Assembly: GCA_945952585.1 (NCBI GenBank)
Contig: CAMFII010000002.1
Coordinates: forward strand, 124,001 to 188,000
Source: an uncultured Rhodobacter sp.
GTDB taxonomy: Bacteria > Pseudomonadota > Alphaproteobacteria > Rhodobacterales > Rhodobacteraceae
Direction: 5' to 3'
DNA length: 64,000 nt
The position numbers and the translations under genes are program-made. Below the pieces are notes generated by a model. The model searched no databases and had not been told where the DNA came from. It saw only the letters and a list, made by a program, of their open reading frames with translations. Shown here piece by piece: positions 1-10,224 of this stretch; the first letter of the stretch is position 1, and every line of letters starts with the position of its first letter.

Positions 1-14
1 ACCTACCGCCCTCC

Positions 15-1331
15 GTGACCCTTGCTGAGTTCCGCGACCGATTGGCGGAGACCCGTGCCACGATGGCGACGCGCGGGCTTGAGGCCCTCGCGGTCTATGG
101 CGACCGCGAGCATTTCGCCAACATTCATTGGCTGACCGGGTTCGATCCGCGCTTCGAGGAGGCGCTGCTTGTCGTTCGTCCCGACCGCGCGCTGCTGATC
201 GCCGGGAACGAATGCCTGCCCTATACCGGGGTCTCGCCCCTCGTGCAGGCGGGTGACGTCGAGGTGGCCCATTGCGCCAGCTTCTCGCTGATCTCGCAGC
301 CACGGAAGGGAGCGCGGCTGTCCGAGCTTCTGGCGGGCGCGATTCCGTCGGGGGCGCGGGTGGGTGCCGCGGGCTGGAAGTATTTCGAACCGGACGAGGT
401 CGAGGACCCCGAAACCACGCTTGACCTGCCGGCCTTCCTCGCCGATCCGATCCGGAACATCGCCGGGCGGGTGGTCAACGCGACCGACCTTCTTATGCAT
501 CCCGGCCATGGACTGCGCAGCACGATCAACGCAGCCGACATCGCCCGGCTGGAATTCGCCAACCACATGGCCGCGACCGCGCTGCGGCGGATGGTGTTTG
601 CCTTCCGCGAGGGCATGACCGATTTCGCCGCCTTCGAGGCCGCGAGCGTCGGCGGCCTGCCGCTTGGGTGCCACCCGACCTTCGCCACCGGAGGGAGGGC
701 CGCCCAGGGCCTGAGCGGCCCGACGGGCGAACGCCTGACCCGGGGCAGCGCGATCTCGTTCAACATCTGTCATTGGGGGGCGAACATCTGCCGGGCCGGC
801 TGGTTGGCCGAAGGGCCGGCCGATCTTCCCGAAGCGGCGCAAGACTACCTCGAAGCCTTCGCCTATCCCTATGCGGCGGCGCTGTCGGACTGGTGCGGCC
901 TGATGCGGCCGGGCGTGTCGGGCGGCGAGGTCTGGCGGCGGATGATGGCGCTGCTGCCGCCCGACCGTTTTGGGGTGGAGCTCAATCCCGGCCACCTGAT
1001 CGGGATGGACGAATGGCTGTCCTCGCCCATCTCCGAAGGGTCCGGCCTGCCTCTTCGGTCAGGCATGGCGATGCAATGCGACGTCATCCCCGCACATCCC
1101 GTCTATGGCTCGACCCGGATGGAGGACGGCTATGTGATCGCTGACGCAGAATTGCGCGCCGATCTCGCCGCCGGTTTCCCTGGCGTGGCTGCCCGTTGCG
1201 CAGACCGTGCCCGGTTCATGCGCGAGCGGATTGGTCTTGACGTGCCCGAGACCCTGCTGCCGCTGGCTGATACCTGCGGGATCATCGCGCCCTGGCTTCT
1301 TGATCCCGGCCTGGTGATCGCGCTCAGATGA
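15..1331 (+). CDS. M24 (creatinase/prolidase-fold) peptidase-like protein, degenerate metal site
   Basis: A 438-residue protein with the two-part layout of the M24 family: a creatinase-like N-terminal domain (about 1-170) and a pita-bread C-terminal domain (about 180-400). The GTG start at 15 is the first in this window, so the true start could lie upstream. Family members cleave X-Pro bonds or hydrolyse C-N bonds using five ligands (D, D, H, E, E). Here His327 (NPGH) and Glu370 (RMEDG) are visible. The segment that normally carries the two Asp reads SFNICHWGANICRAGW (249-263) and has none, and the first Glu position looks like Asp356. The fold assignment is fairly safe, but dinuclear metal catalysis is doubtful. 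It converges on and overlaps the HAD gene by 8 bp. Confidence 0.8.
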   Translation: MTLAEFRDRLAETRATMATRGLEALAVYGDREHFANIHWLTGFDPRFEEALLVVRPDRALLIAGNECLPYTGVSPLVQAGDVEVAHCASFSLISQPRKGARLSELLAGAIPSGARVGAAGWKYFEPDEVEDPETTLDLPAFLADPIRNIAGRVVNATDLLMHPGHGLRSTINAADIARLEFANHMAATALRRMVFAFREGMTDFAAFEAASVGGLPLGCHPTFATGGRAAQGLSGPTGERLTRGSAISFNICHWGANICRAGWLAEGPADLPEAAQDYLEAFAYPYAAALSDWCGLMRPGVSGGEVWRRMMALLPPDRFGVELNPGHLIGMDEWLSSPISEGSGLPLRSGMAMQCDVIPAHPVYGSTRMEDGYVIADAELRADLAAGFPGVAARCADRARFMRERIGLDVPETLLPLADTCGIIAPWLLDPGLVIALR

Positions 1332-1950
1332 GCCCGGCGGCCCGGGCTCCGGCCAGCAGGTCTTCGGCGACGTGGTGGGCAAAGTCGCCCGAAGCCGGGA
1401 CGATGTCGGGGATCTGCACGACGGTCATTCCTGCCGCATGGGCCGACCGCGCCCCCGTCTCGCTGTCCTCGAAGGCAAGGCAGCGGTCCGGCGTGACGCC
1501 AAGCAAACTGGTGGCAAGCAGGTAGGGCTCCGGATCTGGCTTGGGCGCGGTTACATCGTCGAAAGTGACGACATAGTCGAAATGCACACCCAGACCGGTC
1601 AGGGCCAGCTTCTGGTCCGCCTGCCAGCGTGTGGACGAGGTAACAAGCGCCTTCGGCTTGCGGATCGCGGTCAGCAGTTCGACCGTTCCGGGCTTGAGCG
1701 GAACGCCCTGGCTCCAGTGGCGGCTCACCGTCGCGCGCCATGCCGTGCCATAGGCGGCAAGGTCGAGTTGCGGATACCTGTCTTTGATGACCGACGCGCT
1801 GGTCTGGTCGTCGACGCCGATCAGGCTGTGAAGAAACTCGGGCTCGACCTCGATTCCGAACGTCCGAAATGTCTCGAGGCCGGCCGCTTGCGTGAGGCTT
1901 TCGCTGTCGATCAGGGTTCCGTCGAGGTCAAAGACAACAGCGTCGTACAT
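1324..1950 (-). CDS. HAD-superfamily hydrolase, phosphatase/phosphoglucomutase-like
   Basis: A 208-residue cytoplasmic protein with all four HAD motifs. These are FDLDGTLID near the N-terminus (nucleophile and acid/base Asp), VTSST (motif II), a Lys in KPDPEPYL (motif III) and FEDSETG (motif IV). An alpha-helical cap lies between motifs I and II, as in subfamily IA enzymes such as phosphoglycolate phosphatase and beta-phosphoglucomutase. Substrate cannot be told from sequence. The gene stands alone, convergent with the M24 gene and 59 bp downstream of the stop of the nucleotidase gene on the same strand, so it could be co-transcribed with it. Confidence 0.9.
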   Translation of the reverse strand: MYDAVVFDLDGTLIDSESLTQAAGLETFRTFGIEVEPEFLHSLIGVDDQTSASVIKDRYPQLDLAAYGTAWRATVSRHWSQGVPLKPGTVELLTAIRKPKALVTSSTRWQADQKLALTGLGVHFDYVVTFDDVTAPKPDPEPYLLATSLLGVTPDRCLAFEDSETGARSAHAAGMTVVQIPDIVPASGDFAHHVAEDLLAGARAAGLI

Positions 1951-2009
1951 GCGCCTGCTCCTGTTAGCGCTAGCCCTTTAACCCAACGCTGCGGCGCTTT
2001 GAAGGCACC

Positions 2010-3812
2010 TCAAAGCCGAAACCGCAATTGCACCAGGCCCTCTGCGCCGTCCCCGAGATCTTCCAGCGCCAGATCGCTTCGCCAGGGCAACTCCGCGCGC
2101 ACCGACCGGGCGGTTTCGAACAGGACAGAGGTTCCGGGCATTGCGGTGAAGGCGAACGGAAAGTGCCGCGGCGCCCGGATTACCCCGAGGCGTTCGATAT
2201 GACCGCGCAGCACGTCCTGGACCAGGATACGATCTTCGAAGACCTTGTTCGCGGGCTGTGCCCCGGGAAAGTCGCCGCCGCCTTCGGCGCGGTAGCTGTT
2301 GGTGGCCACGACAAAGGGCTGTTCCGGATCGATCGGGCGGCCGCCATGACTCGGCCCGACGATACGCCGTCCATGCGGGGCGGACAGGTCGATTTGGTAG
2401 TCGATCCCATGGACCACATCGAAATCCGACGCATGGATGTCCGGGTTGAGAAGCGGCTGGCCGTCCAGTCCCGGCTTCACCTGCAGAAAGAACTCTGCCG
2501 ATTTTTCCAGCCAGGCTTTCAGCTCCGCGCCGGTGACCAGCACGGCAGCGATGCGGTTCGGGTGGATATAGAGATCGGCCACATGGCGGATGGCCACGGG
2601 TCCGGGCGCGACATTGGTGTAATGCGACGCCCCTCCGCGACCACCGAACTTGAACGGTGCAGCGGCCGAAAGCAGCGGAACCTGAGCGAGAGCCGTTCCC
2701 TGCAGCGCCGCGGCGACATGCGCTGCCTGTGACTCGGCGATGATTGCGAGTGCGGCGTTGCCGGGAAGGGCAGCAAGGTGGGTCGTCAGGGGCACCTCGG
2801 TCCGGCCGACCGGATGGCGAACCGCAAGCCGGGTAGCGCGATGGGCTGCGGCCGAGGCCCTTCGCACGACCTGGGCGTCAGGGGAATTGCGAAGGCGGCG
2901 GAACCCGACGTGATCGGAAACCCGAAGTGCAGAGGCCCGGCCCAAACTGCGCCAGCGCCCGTCCTCGGCCTGATGCAATCGCAGGTCGATGACCCCGACA
3001 TGCGACCCGAAACAGCCGGGCAGGACCATGGGCACCGCGTGGTCGTGCGGATCCGGGCTGCGCGGAAAGACGTCGTGGCTGTGCCCCGCCACGATTGCAT
3101 CCAGCCCCTCAAGCGCAGCAACCTGTCCGGCCATGTTCTCGGAACCGGGCGGCGCCTCGGCCGCTCCAATGCCGGAATGACAGAGCGCGATCACCAGATC
3201 GGCGCCCTGGGCGCGGAGAGCGGCGATCGAGGCACGGGCCGCCTCGACCATGTCGATCATCGCAATCCGCCCTTCAAGGTTGCGCCGATCCCAGGTCAGC
3301 ACTTGCGGCGGAAGGAGCCCGAACAGTCCGATCCTGAGACGCTGCATCCGCCCGGAGGGGGAAAGCAGGGTCCGGACCAGGATGACATGGGGGCTGGCGA
3401 CAGGGGGCTCGGTCCCGAGCATCGCGATGTTGGCGCAAACCGTCGGAAATCCGGCGCCGGCGAGGGCATGGCGCAACGCCGGAAGGCCATAGTTGAATTC
3501 GTGATTGCCGAGGCTGGCCGCGTCATAGCCGAGCCCGTTCATTGCGGCGATGACCGGATGAACCTGCCCGGGCGTCGGATCGGCAAAGAGGTCGGCCAGC
3601 GGATTGCCCTGCAGGAAATCGCCGTTGTCCACCAGAAGACTGTTCTGCACCTCGCGCCGGAGCTTGCCGATCAGCGCAGCGGCCCCCTCGAGTCCTCGAC
3701 CGGGCAGGGGCTGTTCCGCACAGTAGTCGAAGCCACGGATCGTTGCATGAAGATCGCTTGTCGCCAGAATGCGCAACTGGAGTTCGTTTTCCGTCCGGTT
3801 CGAAATCGTCAT
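2010..3812 (-). CDS. 5'-nucleotidase / 2',3'-cyclic phosphodiesterase family protein (CpdB/UshA-like)
   Basis: About 600 residues. The N-terminal calcineurin-like metallophosphoesterase domain shows ATSDLHA, DNGDFLQGN, LGNHEFNYG, ALCHSGIG and AGHSHDVF, the complete set of two-metal ligands. The C-terminal half is the 5'-nucleotidase substrate domain. Relatives hydrolyse 2',3'-cyclic nucleotides and 3'-nucleotides in the periplasm. This protein has no hydrophobic signal segment: translation from the ATG at 3812 starts MTISNRTENELQ and goes straight into the catalytic domain, and a GTG at 3821 adds only three residues. Either it works in the cytoplasm or the start lies further upstream. The family call is firm; the substrate is inferred. 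Confidence 0.88.
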   Translation of the reverse strand: MTISNRTENELQLRILATSDLHATIRGFDYCAEQPLPGRGLEGAAALIGKLRREVQNSLLVDNGDFLQGNPLADLFADPTPGQVHPVIAAMNGLGYDAASLGNHEFNYGLPALRHALAGAGFPTVCANIAMLGTEPPVASPHVILVRTLLSPSGRMQRLRIGLFGLLPPQVLTWDRRNLEGRIAMIDMVEAARASIAALRAQGADLVIALCHSGIGAAEAPPGSENMAGQVAALEGLDAIVAGHSHDVFPRSPDPHDHAVPMVLPGCFGSHVGVIDLRLHQAEDGRWRSLGRASALRVSDHVGFRRLRNSPDAQVVRRASAAAHRATRLAVRHPVGRTEVPLTTHLAALPGNAALAIIAESQAAHVAAALQGTALAQVPLLSAAAPFKFGGRGGASHYTNVAPGPVAIRHVADLYIHPNRIAAVLVTGAELKAWLEKSAEFFLQVKPGLDGQPLLNPDIHASDFDVVHGIDYQIDLSAPHGRRIVGPSHGGRPIDPEQPFVVATNSYRAEGGGDFPGAQPANKVFEDRILVQDVLRGHIERLGVIRAPRHFPFAFTAMPGTSVLFETARSVRAELPWRSDLALEDLGDGAEGLVQLRFRL

Positions 3813-4021
3813 CTTTCGCACTTGGCTGACTTCTGCTGCGCCGGGCCGATCCGGAGCCCCCTTTGTCTAGCCAGTGCGGGCACTTCTGCCCATAATCAGG
3901 ATCAGGTCGGGCCGATGATTTTTCCCGTCTGGGTTGTATTTGCAACCCGCCCGGACCAGAAGCCTTTGTCGTCCCTTGCCTTGGCAGACGCGCCCGGCAA
4001 GAAGGGGGGCGGAGGGTGGGC

Positions 4022-4981
4022 ATGCGTCTTGCAGAAACGGTGACATTCGGCGGCTCGGATCTGGATCGCGCCGCGGCCTGGCGCGGCGATGCTGTCCGGA
4101 TCGAAGCTTTTTGGGCCGAGGGGCGGGTCGTTCCGCTCTGGCGTGGAAAGGTGCTGCTGCGATCCGGAGACGAGGCGGGTCTCGGCTGGCTGTCCCCGAC
4201 GCATCCGGTCCTTGCCGATGCCGGGTTGCGGGTCTTTCTGGGGTTGCAGGCCGGCCGGCCGCTCTTCGCCGTCGATCTGTCGGGCTGGACGCCCCACGCC
4301 GATAAGGCGGCTGTGCAGCCCGGTTTCTTCGACCCGTCCGAACAGCGTCACCCCGCACTGGGCGCCGACCATGCCTTTGTCGAGTTGCGCGGCGTGATGA
4401 CACGTCTTTCGCCGCTCGACGCAGAATGCGCGGCGACGGCTCGCGCGCTTTTGCAATGGCATTCGACCCACGGCTTCTGCGCAGTCTGCGGCGCGGCGAC
4501 GACCGTTGCGATGGCGGGTTGGCAGAGGGGATGCGGCGCTTGCGGGGCAAGCCATTTCCCGCGCACCGATCCGGTCGTCATCATGCTGGTCACGCGCGGA
4601 AACCGGCTGCTTCTTGGCCGGTCTCCCGGCTGGCCCGAGGGGATGTATTCGCTGATCGCCGGCTTCGTCGAACCCGGCGAGACGCTCGAGGCGGCGGTCC
4701 GCCGCGAGGTGGTGGAAGAAACCGGCATCCGCACCGGGCCGGTCCGCTATCTGGCCAGCCAGCCCTGGCCATTCCCGGCCTCGCTGATGTTTGGATGCCA
4801 GACCGAGGCGCTGGACGAGGAGATCCAGGTCGACCCGGTCGAGATCGAGGATGCCCTGTGGGTCACGCGGGAAGAGATGGTGCGGATCATGGCCGGCGGC
4901 CATGAGCGGATCAAATCGCCACGAAAAGGCGCGATCGCGCATTTCCTCATTGCCAATTGGCTGGCCGATCGGCTGGAGTAA
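4022..4981 (+). CDS. nudC: NAD(+)/NADH pyrophosphatase (Nudix, NudC type)
   Basis: A 319-residue enzyme of NudC size. The N-terminal domain (about 1-130) is followed by a zinc ribbon with two CxxC pairs (CAVC and CGAC, about 150-172). The complete Nudix box GFVEPGETLEAAV...REVVEETGI follows, then the NudC signature SQPWPFPASLM. NudC splits NADH to NMNH and AMP and can remove NAD caps from RNA 5' ends. The ATG at 4022 is chosen over the GTG at 4016 because GGAGGG sits five bases before it. The gene is oriented away from the nucleotidase gene across a 209-bp gap, and an SRPBCC gene follows after 33 bp. Confidence 0.95.
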   Translation: MRLAETVTFGGSDLDRAAAWRGDAVRIEAFWAEGRVVPLWRGKVLLRSGDEAGLGWLSPTHPVLADAGLRVFLGLQAGRPLFAVDLSGWTPHADKAAVQPGFFDPSEQRHPALGADHAFVELRGVMTRLSPLDAECAATARALLQWHSTHGFCAVCGAATTVAMAGWQRGCGACGASHFPRTDPVVIMLVTRGNRLLLGRSPGWPEGMYSLIAGFVEPGETLEAAVRREVVEETGIRTGPVRYLASQPWPFPASLMFGCQTEALDEEIQVDPVEIEDALWVTREEMVRIMAGGHERIKSPRKGAIAHFLIANWLADRLE

Positions 4982-5014
4982 GGTGTCACCAATGCAGGCC
5001 AACACCTCCTCATC

Positions 5015-5482
5015 ATGAAGTTCGGCACCAGAACCGATATCGAGGCGCCCCAGGCCTTCGTCTTCGCAAGCCTTGCCGATTTCGCGGCATGGGAGCGGTC
5101 GGGCCTGCGCCGCGGCGTGGAACTGGAGCGGACCGACCGCATGCGCCAGCCCGGTCAAGGCATGGGCTGGAAGGCGAGCTTTCCGTTCCGGGGGCGGCGG
5201 CGCACGATGACCATCCGGGTCGAGGAACTGGTCGAGCCGCGCAGCCTTGGATTTTCCGGGGCAGGCGCGTCCGTCGACGGCAGGTTGCAGGCGGATCTGA
5301 TCCCGATGGGGCCCCGCCGGACGCGGCTGACCGTGCAGCTTGAGGTCAAGCCCCGCACGCTTGCCGCGCGGCTGTACCTGCAGACGCTGCGGCTGGGGCG
5401 AAAGCGGCTCGAGGCGAAGTTCGCCGACCGGATCGCCCATATCGCGCTCGAGATCGGCGAAAGGTTCCGGCGCGAAGGCTGA
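5015..5482 (+). CDS. SRPBCC (START-like) family protein
   Basis: A 155-residue protein beginning MKFGTRTDIEAPQAFVFASL, the typical first strand and helix of the helix-grip fold used by polyketide cyclases, START proteins and Coq10-like lipid binders. It has no signal peptide and no membrane segment. The last third is basic (LRLGRKRLEAKF), as often seen in this group. Ligand and role are unknown. It follows nudC by 33 bp on the same strand and ends four bases before the stop of the convergent pheA gene. No clear Shine-Dalgarno sequence precedes the ATG. Confidence 0.75.
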   Translation: MKFGTRTDIEAPQAFVFASLADFAAWERSGLRRGVELERTDRMRQPGQGMGWKASFPFRGRRRTMTIRVEELVEPRSLGFSGAGASVDGRLQADLIPMGPRRTRLTVQLEVKPRTLAARLYLQTLRLGRKRLEAKFADRIAHIALEIGERFRREG

Positions 5483-5486
5483 TCCG

Positions 5487-6326
5487 TCAGTCGCGGCTGC
5501 GGTCCGAAGGATAGACCCCGAGGATGCTCAGCTGCGTCGTGAAGAAGCCCAATTCTTCCAGCGCCCGGGCAACCGGCGGGTCTTCGGGGTGGCCTTCGAT
5601 GTCGGCGTAGAACTCGGTCGCCGTGAAGGAGCCGCCGACCATGTAGCTTTCCAGCTTGGTCATGTTCACGCCGTTGGTCGCAAAGCCGCCAAGCGCCTTG
5701 TAAAGCGCCGCAGGGATGTTGCGGACGCGGAAGGTGAAAGTCGTGATCATCTTTTCGGCGCGGCGGGATTGATCCAGCTCGCGTGCCATGACCAGAAAGC
5801 GGGTGGTGTTGTTCTTGTGGTCTTCGATATGGCGGGCGAGCACGTCCAGGCCATAGATTTCGGCTGCAAGTTCGCTGGCCAAGGCCGCGCGGGTCACGTC
5901 GCCCGCTTCGGCCGTCTCGCGCGCGGCGCGTGCATTGTCGCTGCTAACCTTGCCCTTGATGCCGTGATCTTTCAGGAAGCCCGCGCATTGCGGCAGGATC
6001 ACCACATGGCCGTGGGCCTCGCGCACATCTTCCAGCCTTGCGCCCTTCACACCCAGAAGGTTCACGTGAACGCGTACGAATGCCTCGTCCACGATATGGA
6101 GTTTTGCGCGGGGCAGGAGGCTGTGCACATCGGCGACACGACCGTAGGTCGAGTTCTCGACCGCCAGAACCCCAAGATCGACTTCGCCGTTGCGGGTCAT
6201 CTCGACCACATCTTCGAAGGTCTGGCACGGCACCGGGGTAAAATCGGGGCGGGCCTGGGCGCAAGCCTGATGAGAATAGGCGCCAAGCTCGCCCTGGAAG
6301 GCGATTCTGCCGGTAGATTGCGCCAT
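5487..6326 (-). CDS. pheA: Prephenate dehydratase
   Basis: A 279-residue protein converting prephenate to phenylpyruvate in phenylalanine synthesis. The catalytic domain starts at once with [14 protein letters not shown]. It contains [14 protein letters not shown] and the conserved NNTTRFLV motif whose Thr and Arg are needed for catalysis. From about residue 190 a C-terminal ACT domain for phenylalanine feedback begins ([21 protein letters not shown]...KLESYM). The start at 6326 gives a protein beginning just before the first conserved strand; the frame continues upstream but that part is not conserved-looking. It is monofunctional (no chorismate mutase domain) and divergent from the cytochrome gene. 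Confidence 0.95.
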   Translation of the reverse strand: MAQSTGRIAFQGELGAYSHQACAQARPDFTPVPCQTFEDVVEMTRNGEVDLGVLAVENSTYGRVADVHSLLPRAKLHIVDEAFVRVHVNLLGVKGARLEDVREAHGHVVILPQCAGFLKDHGIKGKVSSDNARAARETAEAGDVTRAALASELAAEIYGLDVLARHIEDHKNNTTRFLVMARELDQSRRAEKMITTFTFRVRNIPAALYKALGGFATNGVNMTKLESYMVGGSFTATEFYADIEGHPEDPPVARALEELGFFTTQLSILGVYPSDRSRD

Positions 6327-6469
6327 CAGGACACTCCGTTCGCTGTCCGCCCCGCGATTTCGCCGCCATTCGGCAGATTGGGCGTTTGGTCGCGCTACTA
6401 CACCTTGAAACATGGCAGGGGAAGCAGGTAGATACCGACCGGAAACATCACGGCACGACGGGACGCACC

Positions 6470-6994
6470 ATGCTCGATACGATGACTTTCACCAAGGCCT
6501 TCGGTGCCCTCTGCGGGTCGCTGCTTGTCTTCCTCCTGATCGGATGGGCCGGATCTGCGATCTATTACATCGGTCCGGGACATGAAGCGGGAGCAGAAGA
6601 GGCCTATGTGGTCGACACTGGCGCCGACACCTCCGCAGGCAGCGGTGAGGCGGCTGCGGCTGGTCCGTCGTTTGACGAGCTGCTGGCTTCTGCCGATGCT
6701 GCCGCCGGTGAGAAAGTCTTCAGCAAATGCAAGTCATGCCACAAGGTTGACGGTACCAACGCGACTGGCCCGCATCTGAACGGTGTGGTGAACCGGCCGG
6801 CGGCATCGGTTGCCGACTTTGCCTATTCGGACGCGATGAAGGCCCATGCGGGCAGCAACTGGACGCCGGACAACCTCAACGTCTTCCTGACCAACCCGAA
6901 GGCCTATGCGCCGGGCACCAAGATGACCTTCGCCGGCCTGCCGAAAGAGCAGGATCGCGCCAATGTCGTCGCCTATCTTTCGACGCTGCAATAA
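6470..6994 (+). CDS. cycM: Membrane-anchored cytochrome c (c-y / c552 type)
   Basis: 174 residues. An uncleaved N-terminal anchor (about 9-34) is followed by a flexible acidic Ala/Gly-rich linker (about 36-66) and a class I cytochrome c domain with haem motif CKSCH at 87-91 and an axial Met in GTKMTFAG. This layout matches Rhodobacter cytochrome c-y and Paracoccus c552, which carry electrons from the bc1 complex to terminal oxidases while staying membrane-bound. A partner role for the cbb3 or aa3 oxidase is inferred; cbb3 genes lie 12 kb away. The start at 6470 is chosen because [10 protein letters not shown] matches the family N-terminus. A strong terminator follows. Confidence 0.93.
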   Translation: MLDTMTFTKAFGALCGSLLVFLLIGWAGSAIYYIGPGHEAGAEEAYVVDTGADTSAGSGEAAAAGPSFDELLASADAAAGEKVFSKCKSCHKVDGTNATGPHLNGVVNRPAASVADFAYSDAMKAHAGSNWTPDNLNVFLTNPKAYAPGTKMTFAGLPKEQDRANVVAYLSTLQ

Positions 6995-7015
6995 GCGCCG
7001 CGCAGATGCTTGCAG

Positions 7016-7043
7016 AGGCCGCCTTCGGGCGGCCTTTTGCTTT
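7016..7043 (+). terminator. Rho-independent terminator after cycM
   Basis: Perfect 8-bp stem AGGCCGCC / GGCGGCCT closed by the stable tetraloop TTCG and followed by TTTGCTTT. It lies 22 bases after the cycM stop and isolates cycM from the yej operon. Confidence 0.9.
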
Positions 7044-7175
7044 CATGGGATCACGCAGCGACACAAGCGCGCGAAACGCCCTTGATCAGCCGGCGGCGCA
7101 CATTGAGAAAGTGACGAACCGGACAGGATCACCCGGGGCCGTCCGAAGGCGGCGACAGGTAGAGGAAAAAGCAGA

Positions 7176-9080
7176 ATGACCCAAAGCCACAGCCCTTCCG
7201 CCACCGACATGCGTGTCAGGCTTGCTGACTGGCGGTTCGGGCTTGCGGCCGGGGTCATGCTTCTGGCGCTTGGGTCGGCGGCCAGCGCGCAGACGGTCAT
7301 CACCGCGCATGGGATCTCGACCTTCGGCGAGTTGAAGTACCCGGCGGACTTCAAGCATCTGGACTACGTCAACCCGGATGCGCCCAAGGGCGGCGAGATC
7401 TCGGAATGGGCCTTTGGCGGGTTCGACTCGATGAACCCCTATTCGGTCAAGGGGCGGGCCGCTGCCCTTTCCGCGTCGCTTTACGAAAGCATCCTCGTCT
7501 CGCCCTCGGACGAGATCGGGTCGTCCTACTGCCTGCTCTGCGAGTCGATGGAATACCCCGAGGATCGGTCCTGGGTGATCTTCAACCTTCGCCCTGATGT
7601 GCGCTTCTCGGACGGAACGCCGATGACCGCCGACGATGTCGTCTTTTCGTTCCAGACCTTCCTGAAGAAAGGCCTGACCGATTTCCGCACGATCTTTGCC
7701 CAGCAGGTCGAGGGGGCCGAGGCGTTGGGTCCCCACCGCGTCAAGTTCACCTTCAAGACCGGAATCCCGACCCGCGACCTGCCCGCAGATGTCGGTGGAC
7801 TGCCTGTCATCTCCAAGGCGGATTACGAGGCCCATAACCGGAACCTCGAGGAATCCAGTCTCGAGCCCTTCCTTGGAACCGGGCCCTATGTCCTTGACAG
7901 CATGGATGTCGGCAAGACGATCACCTACCGGCGCAACCCGAATTACTGGGGTGAGAAGCTGCCGTTCAACGTCGGCCAGAACAACTTTGACCGCATCCGC
8001 ATCGAGTATTACGCCGACTACAACGCGGCATTCGAGGGCTTCAAGGCCGGCAACTATACCTTCCGCAACGAGGCTTCCTCGATCCAGTGGGCGACCGGCT
8101 ACGATTTCCCCGCGGTGAAATCCGGCGACGTGATCAAGGTCGAACTGCCGGACGGCAACAAGGCGAATGGCCAGGCCTTCCTGTTCAACCTGCGCCGGGC
8201 GAAGTTCCAGGACCCGAAGGTGCGCGAGGCGATTGGCCTGATGTTCAACTTCGAATGGTCGAACGCCACGCTGTTCTACGACCTCTATTCCCGCATCAAC
8301 TCGGTCTGGGAAAACAGCTGGCTTGCCGCCGAAGGCCCGCCCAGCCCGGAAGAGGTTGCGATCCTGAAGCCCCTGGTCGAGCAGAAGCTGTTGCCCGAAA
8401 GCATCCTGACCGACCCCGCGGTGATGGCCCCGGTGTCCGGCGCACGGCAACTTGATCGCGAGAACCTGCGCAAGGCCTCGGACCTGCTGGATGACGCGGG
8501 CTGGCTGGTGGGTCCCGACGGGATGCGGCGCAACGACAAGGGTGAGACGCTGGCAATCGAGGTCCTGAACGATAGCCAGACCTTCGACCGCGTGATCAAT
8601 CCCTTCGTCGAGAACCTGCGCAAGCTTGGGGTGGACGCGAAGATGACCCATGTGGACGATGCCCAGATGGAGGCACGGACGCGCCCGCCGGTCTATGACT
8701 TTGACCTGATCGTCGGCAATGCCCGGAGCAACTACTTTTCCGGATCAGAGCTGAAACAGTATTACGGCTCGCAGACCGCCGATGTGTCCTCGTTCAACGT
8801 CATGGGCCTGAAGGACAAGGCGGTGGACCAACTGATCGACGTGGTCCTTGCCGCCAAGACCAATGACGAGCTGACGGTCGCGACCAAGGCGCTGGACCGG
8901 GTGCTGCGCAACATCCGCTTCTGGATCCCGCAGTGGTACAAGGACAAGCACACCGTCGCTTATTACAACATGTATGAGCATCCCGAGAAGCTGCCACCAT
9001 ATGCACTGGGCGAACTGAGCATCTGGTGGTACAACCCCGAAAAGGCCGCCGCGCTCAAGGCGTCGGGCGCGCTAAGGTAA
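7176..9080 (+). CDS. yejA: Peptide ABC transporter substrate-binding protein (YejA-like)
   Basis: A 634-residue periplasmic binding protein. An N-terminal signal (about 20-38, ending SAASAQ) is followed by the SBP family 5 fold. [12 protein letters not shown] and [26 protein letters not shown] near the N-terminus are typical of the YejA branch, which captures oligopeptides and peptide antibiotics of the microcin C type. The start at 7176 has AGAGGAAAAAGCAG before it; an internal Met at residue 12 is an alternative. It is the first gene of a yejA-yejB-yejE-yejF operon, with 52 bp to yejB. Confidence 0.92.
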   Translation: MTQSHSPSATDMRVRLADWRFGLAAGVMLLALGSAASAQTVITAHGISTFGELKYPADFKHLDYVNPDAPKGGEISEWAFGGFDSMNPYSVKGRAAALSASLYESILVSPSDEIGSSYCLLCESMEYPEDRSWVIFNLRPDVRFSDGTPMTADDVVFSFQTFLKKGLTDFRTIFAQQVEGAEALGPHRVKFTFKTGIPTRDLPADVGGLPVISKADYEAHNRNLEESSLEPFLGTGPYVLDSMDVGKTITYRRNPNYWGEKLPFNVGQNNFDRIRIEYYADYNAAFEGFKAGNYTFRNEASSIQWATGYDFPAVKSGDVIKVELPDGNKANGQAFLFNLRRAKFQDPKVREAIGLMFNFEWSNATLFYDLYSRINSVWENSWLAAEGPPSPEEVAILKPLVEQKLLPESILTDPAVMAPVSGARQLDRENLRKASDLLDDAGWLVGPDGMRRNDKGETLAIEVLNDSQTFDRVINPFVENLRKLGVDAKMTHVDDAQMEARTRPPVYDFDLIVGNARSNYFSGSELKQYYGSQTADVSSFNVMGLKDKAVDQLIDVVLAAKTNDELTVATKALDRVLRNIRFWIPQWYKDKHTVAYYNMYEHPEKLPPYALGELSIWWYNPEKAAALKASGALR

Positions 9081-9132
9081 GCCTGCGCATCGAAGAAGGC
9101 AGGCAGGGGCTGGGAACGGGGCAGGCGGGCAT

Positions 9133-10221
9133 ATGGGTGCCTATATCCTGAGGCGGTTGTTGCTGATGATTCCGACGCTGTTCGGGATCATGGTCATCAA
9201 CTTCACCTTGACCCAGTTCGTTCCCGGCGGCCCCATCGAGCAGGTTCTTGCCCGGCTGGAAGGCAACGGCGATACCTTCCAGAACATCGCCGGTGGCGGC
9301 GATGCCGGCGGCGGGATCGAGGATGCCGGCGCAGCCGATCCGAAATACATCGGCTCGCGCGGGCTGCCGCCCGAATTCATCAAGAGCCTCGAGAAGCAGT
9401 TCGGCTTCGACAAGCCGCCGTTGGAACGCTTCCTCGACATGATGTGGAACTACGCCCATTTCGACTTCGGCCAGAGCTATTTCCGCTCGATCTCGGTCGT
9501 CGATCTGGTGCTGGAGAAGATGCCGGTGTCGATCACCATCGGTCTGTGGTCGACGCTTATCGCCTATCTCGTCTCGATCCCGCTTGGCATCCGCAAGGCG
9601 GTGCGGGACGGCTCACGCTTCGACACCTGGACGAGTGGCGCGATCATCGTGGGTTACGCCATACCCGGCTTCCTGTTCGCGATCCTGCTGCTGGTGCTGT
9701 TCGCCGGCGGGTCTTACTGGAAGGTCTTCCCGCTGCGCGGCCTGACCTCGGAGAACTGGGAAGAGCTGAGCCTGCTCGGCAAGATTGGCGATTATTTCTG
9801 GCACATCACCCTGCCGGTTATCGCCTCGACGATCTCGGCCTTCGCCACGCTGACGCTGCTGACCAAGAACAGCTTCCTTGAAGAAATCAAGAAGCAGTAT
9901 GTGATGACGGCCCGCGCCAAGGGTCTGACGGAAAGCCGGGTGCTTTACGGCCACGTCTTCCGCAACGCCATGCTGATCGTGATCGCCGGCTTTCCGGCGG
10001 TGTTCGTCGGCGTGTTCTTTGGCGGCTCGCTCATCATCGAGACAATCTTTTCGCTCGACGGCCTCGGCCGGCTGGGATTCGAGGCGGTGGTGGCGCGCGA
10101 CTATCCGGTGATTTTCGGCACGCTCTTCATGTTCTCGCTGATCGGCCTCGTGATGGGGCTGGTATCTGACCTGATGTATGTGTGGATCGACCCCCGCATC
10201 GACTTCGAGCGGCGGGGCTAG
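9133..10221 (+). CDS. yejB: Peptide ABC transporter permease (YejB-like)
   Basis: A 362-residue inner-membrane permease of the DppB/OppB class. The first membrane segment (about 5-28) is followed by a long periplasmic loop with the Gly/Asp-rich stretch [13 protein letters not shown] that is typical of YejB. Further helices follow, and the cytoplasmic EAA-type loop appears as [24 protein letters not shown] (about 255-280), the contact for the ATPase. It pairs with YejE, whose gene begins 3 bp after this stop, to form the translocation pore. Confidence 0.93.
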   Translation: MGAYILRRLLLMIPTLFGIMVINFTLTQFVPGGPIEQVLARLEGNGDTFQNIAGGGDAGGGIEDAGAADPKYIGSRGLPPEFIKSLEKQFGFDKPPLERFLDMMWNYAHFDFGQSYFRSISVVDLVLEKMPVSITIGLWSTLIAYLVSIPLGIRKAVRDGSRFDTWTSGAIIVGYAIPGFLFAILLLVLFAGGSYWKVFPLRGLTSENWEELSLLGKIGDYFWHITLPVIASTISAFATLTLLTKNSFLEEIKKQYVMTARAKGLTESRVLYGHVFRNAMLIVIAGFPAVFVGVFFGGSLIIETIFSLDGLGRLGFEAVVARDYPVIFGTLFMFSLIGLVMGLVSDLMYVWIDPRIDFERRG

Positions 10222-10224
10222 GGC

